From Rostrohypoxylon terebratum (Eukaryota > Ascomycota > Sordariomycetes > Xylariales > Hypoxylaceae), in contig MU385870.1 in NCBI GenBank assembly GCA_022497145.1, positions 380,629 through 444,628 on the forward strand: a stretch of DNA of 64,000 bases, given 5' to 3'. This document shows positions 22,670 through 37,300 of this stretch, in pieces. Position 1 is the first letter of the stretch. Each line of letters opens with the position of its first letter. The notes below the pieces were generated by a model. The model was given only the letters and a program-made list of their open reading frames with translations, searched no databases and was not told the DNA's origin. A program made the position numbers and the translations under genes.

Positions 22670-25592
22670 GGATAAAGAAACAATTCGGTCTACTGTACAG
22701 ACGGTATAGGTACAGACGGTACAGATTGGAGTCATTGGACCAAATGTGTAGACCATTCAGGCATTGAGCAATCAAAAATCGATTAGGCCAGGTATCTGCA
22801 TATTTGCATGGTTTCGCCTTCTCGCAGCCCTTGTCGGCAATGTTTCAAAGTCAGCCTGATTAGGCAAGTCGATCTTTCATATTTAGACGTTTCAACTAAG
22901 GCGGAAGACTAGGGGGTTCGGGGAATTGAAGGAGGGCTGCAATAACGTGGTGGTAACTCGTCACATACCTACCGGTAACCACATACATAGTACTAATACT
23001 AAATACTAGTATGCAGTGTCGTAGTATCGTACTTCGTAGTATCGTAGTATACATCTGGATATTATACATACCTAGGACATATTATTTGCTGGTATACCGG
23101 TAATATTGGATAGTACCGTAATATGTGGTACATGGCGTATAGATTGCGGTCATTTTCCAGAGTCGCTCTGCCGGGTCAAACATCCCAGTCCGCGGAATGA
23201 CAATTACCTCATCTAGATCCGACACTCGACATTGGACCAATGCTGTTATGTGGAAAGAAGGAGAAAAGAACCCGCTCTGAAACATCGATCATGTATGTAC
23301 TTTCACTGGTTCCAAGCTGTTTTTTTTTTTTTATTCAACGACAAGGGTTTCGGATTTTCGATGCCGGGGGTTGACAATTATGTCAAAATAGGGAAAGGCC
23401 ATCGTTGCTGCAGACATTTCAGTGGCGGAGCGTAGGGCGATTGACGGGAGGGGTTGTGGGTTAAGCCAGTGAAAACCCGTTCAAACCAGCCTGGGCAGTC
23501 TAACCTTCAGGGCTGGTAGCCCTGCTAGCCCTAGTAGTCAATCCAGTTCAAGCTTAGATCAGTTCAAAGTTAAGAACTAGGTACGCAGTATTCAAGGGAA
23601 TACGCAGAAGGCCTGAAGGGCCTAGAGGAACTAAAGAGACCAAAGAGACTAAAGGAGGGGCAGAAGTTGGAAAATGCGCTAAGCCACAACAATACAAGAA
23701 TTCTTTTCTCAACTAAGGTCTCTTTTCCTTCTCCTTCCTTCTCATAGGATGAGGGATCATGTAAGAAAGCTTGAGCTTGGTACATCCCCAACGACCCTGA
23801 ACATGCAGCCCAAGTGCTTCACACCTTACATACATAGTACATGTAGTTACATGGGATAACATGGGTTACATGCAGAAATCTGGTAACTCTTGCTTATTTA
23901 CACGAAGCTATCGCCCAATGTCTATGTCGTATTCTCAAGAGTTTCCATTTTCTTGTCACGACCTTGATAGTTTTAGAATGGAGTCCTTATAATTAACCAG
24001 CAGTCGTGTTGGTAAGATTTGTCGTAACAGATAGACTAAGATGCGACTATTTCCAGCTTTCCATCACATCCAGCCTGCCAGCTTACCTTTTTACCTGACT
24101 ACCTAGCATCCAGCTCGTCCAATTCAACCCCCGTAGCTTCTTCCGTACTACATGTGGCACCCTCTCCGTGTAAGCTAGCATAGGTACATACATACATGAT
24201 GTAGTGCCTTGTTCGACATGGCCCTGGACCACTTCCTTACCCGGATTTAACACCTTGTCAAGGCCTTCCCGTGTGTGCTGAGTGCTGAAAGCAGTGAACA
24301 TGTCGATTCATCAGGTGATGGACGTAAATGCCGGCATTTAAGGTTGCTTTTAACCTTACCGCATGCCTGTGCTCAGAGCCCTGTCGAGGACGAAGAGTTT
24401 ACCACATGTGCAAGGAATATCGCGTGGATTTTGCATGAATCCTGCTACTTTTGGTCACGTCCGTCGTTGCGATTCTGGTTTGGTATCCATCTATTACCTA
24501 CTTACTCAGTTAGCTCTTTTGTTTTTTCTTTTTACTAGTGTACCTACCTAAGTCCTAAGGAGGTACCTAGGTAGGTAGGTAGGAATTTCAGCTTAGTGAC
24601 TACTAAGCGGCTACCAAGCATGGTACAGTAGTCTATCGACGCCATAACCGAATGCAGCCGCTTGGCATTAGGCGAAAAGTTGGTACGGCAAATTCTGTTA
24701 ACTGTCTAGGCCCCTATAGCCAGCCGCAACCGTTTATAGAATAGCATCGATCACTCTCAATCGATACGTCAGTTTGTGGCTGATGATGGACACAAGCAAC
24801 CTGAGAGCCTCACTACCTAGACGTCGAGCAATGTATCGATGAGGTGACACATGTGCGGCACATGGAATCCGGTGCTAAGGGCTCAATAAGATTCGATAAA
24901 TATCTGAGATTCAAAGTTCCAGAGCCCGTTCGTACACGAGCCAACTAGTTCTCGATTTACGGTGCAGTGGCAGAGTGGTTGACAACCTGGCTACCGTCTG
25001 CACGAGCACGTGTAATGTGGTGCAGCACAGCGTGTAACCAATAATTACTGAGTGAACAGATCGTCTCTCAAAGATGCCTAGTTCTTCTGCGGCGCACCTC
25101 GTAAACATTGTCGCTCGTATGGGCCGTTGCCTTAACATTTTAATGATTTATGACGAAAGGCGCAAGCATCGCCAATCGCTTCCCTTCTGTGAGACCGGAA
25201 CTTTTTTCCATAGGCAATTGCAGATTCTGTCATACAGCAGCATTGGATACGAAGCACGGGCTCGATATTTATATGATCTTGGATGTCTATCAACCTGTAT
25301 GGCGTCGACTACTTATCCTCGTGTGACCGAATATACCGGAATATACTACCTACATAGTACCTAGGTCCTACATACCTTAGGTAGCCAGCGATAAAATATT
25401 CGACGAATTACATCAAGCAAAGGCTTAAGATAGGATAGCGACGGTGGCTGTATATGTGTAAGCGTAGGTTGATTTTAAAATATCGGCCAATATTTACCTA
25501 TTCAAAACTTCAAATCGCATAGCAAGGTACAAAATAAGTACCTACTAGGTAGGTCCTACCTACAACTTCAAGTACATCTAGTATATTTACCT

Positions 25593-25613
25593 TATATATA
25601 TATATATATATAA
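25593..25613. repeat. (TA)n microsatellite
   Basis: About ten TA units in an AT-rich stretch. Confidence 0.85.
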
Positions 25614-27876
25614 AATACAATCTTATCTCATATATATTATACCTCTGTAGAGTTACCTATGTTTGCATTATATAATCATTTGACGACATATGAAGCATTT
25701 TCATTTGCATGGTCAAGAACTAATAGTTGAAATTGTTAACACCTGGGAGGATTGAAGTTATTATTAATTCCAACTTGAAGATTCTGTGAGAGCTGGAGGT
25801 ACGAAGGTACTTACACCTCGTAATTCCTAAAAGGGGACGAGGAAACGTCAGCAGACCAATCAGCAGCAAGCCACATAGTATAAGTCTTGGCCGGGATAGC
25901 TGGTAAGCTAGAAGCTACCTAGTACCGTACTAGGTAAAAGCTGAGACCCATTTCCCATTTTCCAAGAGAAGCTACAACCAACAGGCGGTTGTCATCCGGT
26001 CCAGAACAGAATCAAGCAGGCTCGAGTTGGATGCGACTTGAAATGCCTAGACCTTGTACGAACCTAAGACAATCAACACAGTGCTTTCTCTAAGTAATGC
26101 TTAATAATGCTTAAAACTTAATGCTCAATGCTCAATCTTAAATGGAGTGTTGGCTCTTACTATGTACGTCTTCGCCTAGTTTGGAAACAGCCAGGAGCTG
26201 TTTGGATATTATTAGAGTTTAGTACTTTAGGACCTTAGGTCGCCTAATGGAGATGTGGAAACGGTACTAGGTAGGAGAGACGGGCTTTGAAACGACGCCA
26301 TCAATTCTAGACTTTCACTTTTTCAACTCTAAAGAGTCAACAATTGTATCATCCCTATTCATTCCTATTCATCCCTTGAAAAACTTGTTTCCGGCCCCGC
26401 GCTCCGTTACCGTCATCAGCCCTTTTTACATCATCTTCATGATTTTATCTTGTTGTAGGTAGTATGTAGGTATTAGGTATGTTGGCAGATTGGCAAAGTG
26501 GCAAGGTGGCAGAGTGGCAGACTAGATGCGCGCGATGCAAATCAAACACCAACTCAGCAACCATTACGGCCATGGGTGCTAGCCGAGACTCCTTCAGCTA
26601 GAGCCAAACTTGCTGGCAATCATAGATGATGAGTACGAAAATCAACACGTCTCGAGACTCAACCTGTCACTTCCGAACAGTTCACTCTTGTTTTAGGACA
26701 TTGGAACAGTTGTGAGTTGTGAATATCGTGTCATCTAAAATTCCGCAACTTATCCTTGGAGGCTCACAATCTCCAGCTGTGCAATATGATTATGCAGATA
26801 GAGAATGCTGACTTCTGGTAGCGATAGCGAACTAGTGGAACCTGCCATGAATGTTCCAGACCAAAAACACTATCCAGCCCCGAGCCTGCATTATACGTAC
26901 ATGCGTACATGCGTACATACGTACATACATCGCGGCTCTGGAAGAAACAACAGCAGAATGTCTCAGGCAGACCATGCAGGTTCATCGCGATATTCAAGAA
27001 CAGCTTGACACATGAAGCCGTCGGCTTACGGAAGGGGTTTCCTCATTGGGTTTATTCCCTCTTTTCTAGCATCTGATTCTAAGCGGCAGCTGTTCCTATT
27101 GCTCGGTAACTTTCGTGGCTATACCGACCCAGTTAGGTCATTGCCCTAGGTTGATGGGTCGTACACTTTGACCCGGTAATTGTCGCCTTACCAATTATAA
27201 TTCGGGTCCCCAGGACTCGCTGTTACAACCGAATGGACCTCCATACTGGAGATAGTGGAGAGCCAAGAAGACGCACAACAGCGGATAGACTAACTCTAGG
27301 TAGTTTATTCGTAGCCGCCGACACCTTGAACCTTCTCGGGCAAGCCTTCACTATTCGAACATAGCGGCCCCGTTTCCTACGACGTACATTCACAAACTAT
27401 CTACTATTACTAGGTACCTACCAGTACCTAACCATGTACGTACAACGTAGTTCCGTATCGCGAGAGCGAGAAACATCGATGTCGCTAATCCAAACAAGTA
27501 GTATGACTGTACAATACCTACTCATCGAACAACACACTCGAACCTTTATTATTAGTAAAGGTCCACTTACAGCATCGAACACTCCCTTAGAAAATTGAGC
27601 CTATGGCATGGATGGAATCTGAACGGACTTCCGGAGAAGAGTACATCTACCTTGCAGTAGGCCAGCTGCCGAAGAGCGCATGCTGCATTCATGATGCATC
27701 CGACGTGAAGATTGTAATCAAGATGTAAGCAAGGACTGAAATAGAAGGTATTACTAAACCCGCGATATTGGATTATTGATATTTCCAGCTGACTGAGGTC
27801 TTGAGAAATTCTTCGGTCAACTTTCAGCAAACTCTTCGTAGCCTTCACGCTGCTGATTTTTGAGATTTAAGCCTAA

Positions 27877-29070
27877 CTGGATAGATACTTAATCACCATA
27901 GGTGGACGTATCTTCTACTATCTTGACGACAATCCCGAGAATCCCACGAATGGGATGCGAGGATTTGTTTCTCAAACTCCCCATAGCCTCTCTGTTCCCT
28001 CGAGGTGGCTTGAGGAACCTGGAAACAGTGCCGTCACCACCATCGTGATATCTACGAATACTACTAGCAATGCAATTCTCGAACGATCTCTATAACTACC
28101 AGCCCTCGTCAGGGTGAGCAAGTTTGTTTAACTCAGCAACTGAGGCCCAACCTCATGCAAGATAGGGAGGCAAATATCCATTCCGGGTATGAGTTGGACG
28201 GACTGATTGTCACCAGTCCTGCGTACCAGGTTCATTCTGGTCCAGGTAGTGCTTCTAAGAAAGGCAAGAATCCCGGGAAGCAGTATGCATTCTAACAAAG
28301 CAGGCTAGCGGCTACAGCGGCCGATCATTGACCACAATGCGAGACCACGAGATTCCCAGTCAGGATGTCAAAATATCCCACATGAGAATGTGTGCTACAC
28401 GACATGCAAGCATATACTGGCAACCTTCCCATATTCTTGGCTCGTGCCGATCCTTTACATATGAGCCTTGATCATGGCATTGACAATTACCTAGTAACCA
28501 ATACCTTATGGTCCGTCAGAGACGGACCAACCAGCCACTTCTACTACGATCATCCCTTTCATCACAACGGTCAAACTTTTCATCTATCTAAGCGGCGGTC
28601 TGACCAGATCCTGCACCGGTAATTTGAAACTGTTGGAACTATTGCTTATTCCAAGTCTTTTTCTACCCCCACAAGCTAAGGTCGCCCATCGTATGCGCGT
28701 GGACGCCACATTCTCCCGCTTTCACGGCCCCGTATCAATCGGAAAAGCAGATATCTGTAATATTTTGCTTTTCTAGCCATCAGATTGGATCTTAGATTCG
28801 TGGCTGAAACACACTATCATAAAGCCTCCCGCTCTTCAAGGACGGGACTCCCTGGCGATATTCTTTACTTCACTCCCACATGGACCTGGCTCCGAGCCTC
28901 ACGTAAGGAAAGGGAAGGAAAATGCGAAACGGGACACGTGCTTTGCTTTTCTCGAGCCGCAATCCTCCTTGTATCGTTATACGCTTGCTGCTGATCCAAC
29001 AAGTCCTTCGAGAAAAGTTCATATAGCTCCGTCGAATCGAATCCGGCGGAATCCGACTAGAGACTGCTAA
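27877..29070 (+). other. Unassigned coding-like fragments
   Basis: Three plus-strand segments read like protein although none starts with a convincing ATG. 27877-28095 is open for 72 codons and includes GGRIFYYLDDNPENPTNG and RWLEEPGNSAV. 28143-28295 includes SGYELDGLIVTSPAYQV and ends KNPGKQYAF. 28777-29070, just after a ttttctag acceptor-like site, is open for 97 codons and starts PSDWILDSWLKHT. A further frame, 28392-28622, includes WSVRDGPTSHFYYDHPFHH. They could be exons of one undetected gene, a decayed gene, or chance. I recognise no family and could not chain them with consistent splice phases. Confidence 0.25.
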
Positions 29071-31365
29071 TATCAAGAGACTTACGGGGCTTATCCTTGA
29101 TTATATGCTTGGCCATTTATCCTCGGTGTCTAAACATGATATCTACCTAGGTCCTAGGTAGGTATTGTCGAAATATTCGCGACTACTTATCATCACATGT
29201 CTTGATACAGTAAACGTTCTACAAAGCGCCTTAGTTTCGGGGGGGCGCAAGCCACCTTACTAGTCAATACCGTTTGCTTGACTAATAAATAACGACGAGC
29301 CTCAGGATCTCCGAATAAGGTATCCCTAGAAACTGAGTACCCCGACCGTTTGTGCCACCTGCTGTTTTTGTCCCTCGATACCCTCTGCCCCGTCGATGAA
29401 GGACCCAAAACATGGGAGCTTAGCCGGAGATAAGACCACCGCGTAATTTCTGTTACGCCGACCCTATAGGACGCCTCTGCTTGTATATATCCCGATCTAC
29501 GCCACATATCACAGATCGCATAGTCGATCACGGCTGTTTTTTACGGCGGTCCGACTAACACGGCTTATTAACCCGTCCCAGACTGTCGGAGCTATAGAGG
29601 TTCGAACTGACAGTGTTGAATACGTGCTAACCTCACTAACCTAATTGAATACCTAGTAGCCTACCTGCAACAAGCTAAAGCCTCTGGTGGTGGAACGGCG
29701 AGTCAGAAATTCTGAATCGTCACTTTCGTTTTTTTCCCCTTTCAAAATTTTCTATCACCTTCTCTTCTCGTTGGAGTAATTCCCTATTTCCGGCGGGCCA
29801 CTTCGGACCGACTGAGAGAAATCTCTTCGAACGGCTGCTTCATGATTTTGCCTCTTATTGTTTTACTATTTATTTTTTTGTTCCGAAATATCGGACCTTT
29901 TTTAAGCGGGCGTGTTTAGCTGGACTACTGCTGTTGGTGCTAGCAGCGCCTCCCAGTCGACGAAACTGCACTTTCGGCCGGCGAGACTGAAACGGCTGGT
30001 GGGGAAATGGGCCTTCCACGTGGAATTCTTAGACGCTGTCTTACACAGGTAATTATCATGTATATAATATGCGTGATTCGCCTTAGCGAGACGTCGTCAG
30101 CAGAAGGACAAAAAGCCATGATCTATCGTAAGTTTTTTTATGACGCTCTCATAAGCGGGTATCACTCATCGTGGGCTTTATATATAGACTTATGGTAAGT
30201 ATGGCATCTAAATAAGTACTAGTTCACGTAATTCAGAATGGGATGTCCGGAGATATATGTTCTTTATTCCTAAATACGTATTCGCGTGTCTGGGGTCTCT
30301 TGGAACAAGGCTAATAGCTGACCGAGATAAACCATCTGACCGGTGGAAGGGAGGTGTATGTCGTGTATGTCGTGTATGTCTTCTCTTTACTCCCTTCCCT
30401 CGATGTGAGATGCTTGTTATGATCGCTGGGTAAATATATCTAGGTATCCATCTCGCTAACCACCACGTCGCCCAAATCTCGTGTTGTGTGGGTAGTTGTT
30501 CGCATGAACTAAGCTCACTATGCCCAACGAACCGTCAACCACACCGGGATAGCGCAAACTCCTTCTGCGTGTGCACCTAGGTAGCTATGTATATGTAATG
30601 TGTAGTGTGTATATGTAGTGATGTGTGCGCGTGTATGATGCAAAGCCCATGTCGTGTGTTTCCCCCTTACTCCCCATGCGTAACATACGTATTTTTCTAT
30701 CTCGTGAATGACCCGCGATCTCGATAAAAACTCCTCGCTTGCTTTCATTTTCTCCGGAACAGCAGCAACAGATGATCATGAATTTCCTAACTTTCCCGTC
30801 ATTATTTTTTTTCCCACTCACGTAAAGGCCTAACCGTAACAAGAAAAAAAAATCAAAAAGATCAAATACATGGGAAAGGGGGCAAGAAAAGTAGGTAGAT
30901 AGATGGAAAAAATGGCCGAGTATGCTCCGTTGAATCCTGACACCTGAACTCGCCCCGGCCGCCCCCGTATGCCCTGACCGTGACGATTCAAAATACCAAT
31001 TGTGTGTGACCAAAAAGGGACCTCATACGAATCGTCTTTAGACCCGTACGGGCAAGAAGTGAAGTGAAGAAAATTTGACAATAGAAAGTTTTCTAGACAA
31101 GCTACCTCATATGTGAGTAATCCTGTATGCGATTTGATCCGTAGATGTAGACTTGTTCATAGCAAGAAAGAAGAATAAGAAGCATTCATGTTGACTACCT
31201 AGGTAGGTAGACATGATGTTTCTATGAAAAAAAAAGATGATGGGATTTCTGTCAACCATCTCGAGATAATTCACGCTCCCATTCAGACGCCTGCAACTCC
31301 AAAATGCGTCCATACGAGACTTATGTCCTGTCCCGATCAACTACCGGCCCGCCTGCGTATTTATG

Positions 31366-34300
31366 TCAACCCAACCGTCGTTCGTCGTGACTCGTATCGC
31401 TCTCTAGTAGAGATGAAGTGCTTGAATATGGTTTCGGGTTCTTTTTGGTTAAGACGCCCCTCGGCTTATCGGTACCGGTAAGTCCACTCTTCGTCTCGCT
31501 GCTGTTATTTCGACTTTTCGTTAATTTCCGCCGCCGATTCGTTGGGGAAACAGCCTCATCCCCTGTTTTATCGCTGGATGAGCTATCAAGGGTGTACGTG
31601 GAATCTATGCTCTTCATTGGTAGGATAAGAGGTGGAGAGCGGCTTGAGAATTCATGTGGATTTACCGTAGGAGGGCTGGGGACGGGTGTGGTATTGCTAT
31701 CCGATGATTCCAATGTAATCGTTTGCGTAGAGATGGGATCTGGTTGGTGTCTAATGGGAGGCGTTGGAGGTTGAATGATCCCTGTAGTATAGGTATCCAG
31801 CTTTCTCTTGAGCAAATCTGCCTTGACTGGTTTTGCGAGGTAGTCATTCATGCCGGATGCAAGACATTTCTCTCGGTCGCCCTGTATTGCGGAAGCTGTC
31901 ATAGCAATGACCAAAACCTTCCTCACCTCCTCGATCTCATCTTTGCGGAGCAGCTGAGTTGCCTGGTAACCATCAAGAATTGGCATCTGAACATCCATCA
32001 AGACGACGTGATACGGGGTACCCTCCCTGGCCTTCTGCCGTAGACCTTCAACGGCTTTGAGGCCATTCTCATAAGGATCGACCTTGTGGTATCCGAGCTT
32101 ATTAACGAATTTGATAGCAATCTTCTGGTTGATGAGGTTGTCCTCCGCAATGCAGATACGTATTTGATCTTTTGGAATTTTGGAAAGGTCCACAAATGGA
32201 TGGAACACATGATGATTTGGCATTGGTTGGGGGATATCACGTCTTCCTCCAATGCCCGAAGGCGTGGTAACAGGTTGGGCTTCTCCTATTGACACATCGG
32301 GAGTCGTCTTTTTGAATGTGACTGTGAACCAGGCCTTCGTACCCTTATTCTCCGTGCTCTCTAGCTTGATCTCACCTTTCATCATGTTCTCGATGAGCGA
32401 CTTGCAGATGCTGAGGCCGAGTCCGCTACCACCATATTTGCGAGCAGTGCTTGCGTCCGCCTGGCTGAAGGGCGTGAAGAGTTTAGCCAACTGCTTAGGC
32501 GGGATTCCGATACCAGTGTCCTCAACCCAGAAGGTAAGTTTTGCTAGTTCAGGTGTATCCAGATCTACTTTGGTGCCAATAGTGATAGAGCCATGTTCTG
32601 TGAACTTGAGACTATTACTAATAAGATTCCCAAGGACTTGATGTAAGCGAATTGGATCCCCATATACGAGCATTGGCGGTATGTCGATATTTTGAATGAT
32701 TTGTACACTTTTCTTGGAGGTTTTTTCGCGATTGCTGTACGAAACGGCTCTCACGACCTCACGCACCATCTCCTCTGGGTTGAATGCAGTAATGTAAAGC
32801 TTCATCTTGTCGGCTTCCATCTTGGAGAAATCGAGAATATCATTGATCACTGTAAGTAGGAGGTCCGCCGAGACCCGAATGGATTCTGCCATCTCAGCTT
32901 GTTCCTTGTTAAGGTCGCTGTCTCGTAAAAGTTCGGAATTACCGATAACACCATTCAATGGAGTGCGCAGTTCGTGGGAGACGTTAGCGAGGAAGATACT
33001 CTTGGCTTTGGCTGCTTCCTCGGCAATTTTGACATTGCGTTTGGCTTCGGCTTCGGCATCCTTGGCCTTAGCCTCAGCATGCCGGGCTTTGGAAACAGCC
33101 TGCTTTTGTATCTTAACCATGGCTTCGTTCTCTGATGATACTTTCTCGACTGCCTTCATGGCAAGGGCGTTTGAATAACTGATTCCAATCTGATTCACCA
33201 GTAACTGTAGGACGGTGACATTCCTATCGGTAAAGCTACCTGGCTCACCCTCCAGGTAAAGTACTCCAAGCAGCGGCTTCGATCCGTGGCAAATGGGTAT
33301 CGCAATGACGGCTTTGCTTAAGGAATTTCTTTGCAACCAAGAATCGCTAACTTTTCCAAATCGCTCGTCACTAATAAGATCGGGAATGAAAACAACTTCG
33401 CGGAATCGAGCGCAGTACAGAACGACGTTCTCGGCCACCAGTGATGATCCGATAAGCGGTTTCCCGGGGAGATTGGCTGTAGCACCTTTTTCTGAATCAC
33501 CGCTGGCCGCAATACACCAATTGTCGTCCTCGTCGTCTTCATCCTGAACGATGATCGCTGCTTGCGTTGCGGACCCACCACAGGTTTGGAGGATAACATC
33601 ACACATTGTCTTGAGCAGGTCGTCAACCCGTAAGACGGAAGAGATAACTTGGGATGAAACTAGAATGGCATGAAGGTCGATCATATCGAGAGCGGGCAAA
33701 CCAGCACCGGCTTCGGGTTGCATCGAGCCGCGCCAAGCAGCCATTCTGGTTTCCTTCGTTTCCTCGTTAACAGGCTGTACTGATTGTGGGACGTCTTCGC
33801 CATCCGCAGCAGCGTACGTTACAGATGCGGAATCGCCGGCAAAGTCAGTCTGCACGGCAACTTCGGCCGTCCTAGAATGGCGAGCAGGACTATGAAGCAG
33901 GAGTTCGTGGTCCTCCTCGATACGTTGAGCAACACCGGCTGCTCCTAATTGTCGCCATAGAGCAACCGATTCTCTCAAGGCTGCTGTTGCTGATCGCCTT
34001 GCGGATTGTCTAACGAAGAAACCTGCCATTAGGAAATTTCCCAATGCCTCCTCGAAGAGAAGACTATACTCCGAAGCATGGTCTAAAGCCGCTTCATAGT
34101 GCCGTATGGCGGAACCATGATCTTCGCGAAGCTCCGCGATATTTCCATCTAATAATTTTGACCAAGCAAGATAGTTGGCGCCTGTGATGACCTGCCAATC
34201 TTTAATCTTTTTATTTAGCCCCTCGAGCCTGATGATTGTATCTTGAACTTCGTTCGCCAACTCTTCGGGAGCTGTCCTCGGGTCGCTCAGTTTGCGCTGC

Positions 34301-37300
34301 ATGATGCCTGCTAGGGAAAGACCATAAAAAACTATGACGGCTCGAGAATTCCGAGCGGACCAAATCAAATCTAACTTGTCGAGACATCTTCGCCCCATCT
34401 CGCAAGCCTCCTTGTGGAAACCATATAGGTATAATGCTATGATTTCCATGGTTTCGTAGATTAAGATCGACCGGCCGCCGTTCCTCGTTTTTATGTTAAG
34501 CCAGGACTTGTAACTGCTCGAGTTATGTTGATCGTCTGTCATCACTGTCTCTGCTTTCCCAGTTTCTGTCTTGCCTTGGAGTGCACGGCATATTTGTCTT
34601 ACCGCTATCAAGAAAGTACCGCCCCTGGTATCTTGGTGCCAAGCAGGTACCTCTTCGCAACAGTATTGGCACATTGACTCTAGGTAAGCAAGATTTTCAC
34701 TTGCAAAAAATCTCATTTGGGTCGAGAGCCCAAAGCTGAGGATGATGGATATGCGGTCGCCGGCATTAGACGCGAATTCAACAGATTGTTCTGCGTGATT
34801 TAGAGAGACGCTGATGGGGACTTGGATATGACTGATAAAGCTGGCATACACCATATACCCACGAGCCGAGGCAAATGAATCCCGGGTTCGCTCAAGGAGC
34901 TCCAGGCACTGACTGCCAAGCTCCGAGGCAAATTCGACCATGTTGAACCGGGATAGAGCGATCATGGCAACATATAAGAAAGCTGTACTAGAATGGGGGA
35001 AGTGTTTTTGCTTTAGAGCGAGAACAACATGTGTGAGTGAGAGGTTGTAGAAGTCGAGATTATTACTCCACCAGGCAGCACTGATAGCATCGATGAGAAT
35101 AGCACCGATGGTAACTTGATGAGTATCAATAACACCAAGGGGGTTCAGGATTTCCGCTCTGTCCATGCTTTTAATCTTAGCAGCTAGCTCCATGAAGAGC
35201 GCATCGCACTTTTCTAAGGTTGGCTGCGCATCAATGTCAACCTTCAATTGAGACAGACTCTCTTTTAAGATAACAAGCGCTGCCTCTGCGTTCCCGTTTT
35301 GGGCTTGAACTCGGGCAAGGAGAAGCCAGGCGGGGGCCTTGTCCTCGGCATTTTTGGCGCTGCTGAGAATAGTATCTGCAAGATCGTGAGCTGTCCCATT
35401 GTTTCCCATGTAAATATAGCACTCGGCTGCGCGCAAATGAAGTTCGAGGGTTTCTTCGTAGTCGACATCTTCAAGTCCATCCGTCCACGGATCTGGTTGC
35501 AAAAGCGATATAGCGCTGTGGTAATATTTGGCAGCGGTCGGCCTAGCACCATTCTCGACAGAAAACTGAGCACATTCCATCAGATACTTTCGGAACGGCT
35601 GGCGAATATGAACACGGCGCTTAATTATGTGAACTGCCTCAGTGATGTGCGAAGCAGTGTTATCTCTTGATTTAAGTTCGGGTCGATCATGCTTCATTAA
35701 GATTTGTGCAATGGCGAAATGCATTTGAGGAGTGTTGCATTCCTTTAAGGACGCCGCTGCTTGAACATATCTATCGTGAGCAAACCGGAACCTGTCATCG
35801 GTTTCACCTTGGACGATGATGTGGGCCCTGACTGCTGCTTGTAGGCCGTCTATCGCCTGCTTTTTGGTGTACTTCGTGCGGTAAAGGATGCCGCTCATCT
35901 CATCACCTTCTTCCTCGCCGACGACATCATATTCGCCGGCCAAAAGTTGACATACCAGATCAAATGAGAAAGAGATTCCCAAAAGAGCAGCCCACGCCAA
36001 GATAGCCCGCGATGCCGCTGGAAGCTCGCTTAATCGGCGTGTGATGAAGTCATTATTCAAGATGTCGTACTTGCCCTCTCCTTTGAACTGTTCAAACAAC
36101 CAATCTAGATCGTAGAGCCACCTATTTTCCTTATAGTCATACCATATACATCTTTTGCGGTAGCAAGCATTCAACATCTCTCTTATGTAGAAGGGATTAC
36201 CAGCGGTTTTCGATTGGATCACGACGCCCAGAGCTGTCACGTCCGAGAGGGGCCTACATAATGTCGATGCGACGTATTCGAAGATCTCTTCTTCAGTTAA
36301 CGGCAAAAGGACGATTCTGGTAATCCGTGGACTACCAGACCTAGGGTGTTCTGTTTTGGCTTAAAACTTAGCTTTTATCACTGGAATAGGAGAGGAAGAC
36401 ATGAGTTACCATCAGTCTCCGTTGGCTGGAGGATCTTTTGAACCTTCTCAGGAGATAACTCCTCGGGTCGGTAAGTTATGATGAGAACCATTTTCAGCCG
36501 AGCCGAAATGACTTGGGTGATTAATTCTAAAGACTCGTCATCGGCAAATTGGAGATCGTCTAGGCATAGACAGACAAAGTGATGACTTGTAAATATTCTT
36601 AGTAAATCCAGGAACGTGTTCATTAAGCGGATCGTCTTCGTAGAACCGCCAGTTCGTAAGAAATCTTGAGAACTCTGCGACGTTATACGTGGACTATGAG
36701 GGCGAGGTTTCCCTGGCTTCACGGGTGAGTTCACAGGGGATGAGCCACGCCTACTTGTGGGGACTTTACTGAAACGCCCGTTGAGTGATAGCTGCGGCGA
36801 GGGAGATGGAGTGGGTGTTGGTGCTTGGGAGCCCAGGAGAAACTCGGGCAATCCGAGCAAATTGTGAAGCATTGGCCATATTGGACGAACATAGTCTTTC
36901 AGAGCCCGATGGAGAGGAGTATCCGTATTGCTCTCACCCCATACCTGCTTGAATAGAGAGGATACGAGCTTTAGTAGTGGTCCAAATGCAGTTCTCCTAG
37001 CGGTGTCGAATTTTGCTGTTGCGCAATACCCTCTTCGCCTTGCATCAGCCAATACTTGCTGAACGAGAAAACTCTTTCCTAAGCCTCCTGCACCTTCGAT
37101 AGTAACGACTTCACAATAACCTCGCCTTCGAAACTTTGCTGATCCCAATTGTCTCGAGAGACTAGAGGTTTCCGTGCCGCTATGGCGCGAAGAAGCCTGT
37201 CTCTGCTCACCAAGAGTATCGAGAACAGTTTTAGGCTCAAGGGAGACCGATTGGAGCCTATCCCAGGCCCTGGCTAATTTGGTACCTGATTGATTCGAAG

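Larger units (their letters stand above)
18475..31365. other. Gene desert of about 12.9 kb
   Basis: No gene I can support on either strand apart from the unassigned fragments at about 27.9-29.1 kb. The sequence has many short repeats (listed separately) and TAGGTAC-like words. No transposase, reverse transcriptase, long terminal repeat or terminal inverted repeat was recognised. The first kilobase probably contains the promoter and 5' leader of the proline-rich gene. Confidence 0.55.

Noticed and set aside
24961..25030. tRNA-like A box (TGGCAGAGTGG)
   Set aside because: No B box (GTTCGANNC) at the right distance and no cloverleaf stems could be formed.
26476..26525. Repeated TGGCAGAGTGGCA-like units suggesting a structured RNA
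   Set aside because: An imperfect tandem repeat explains it, with no compensating fold.
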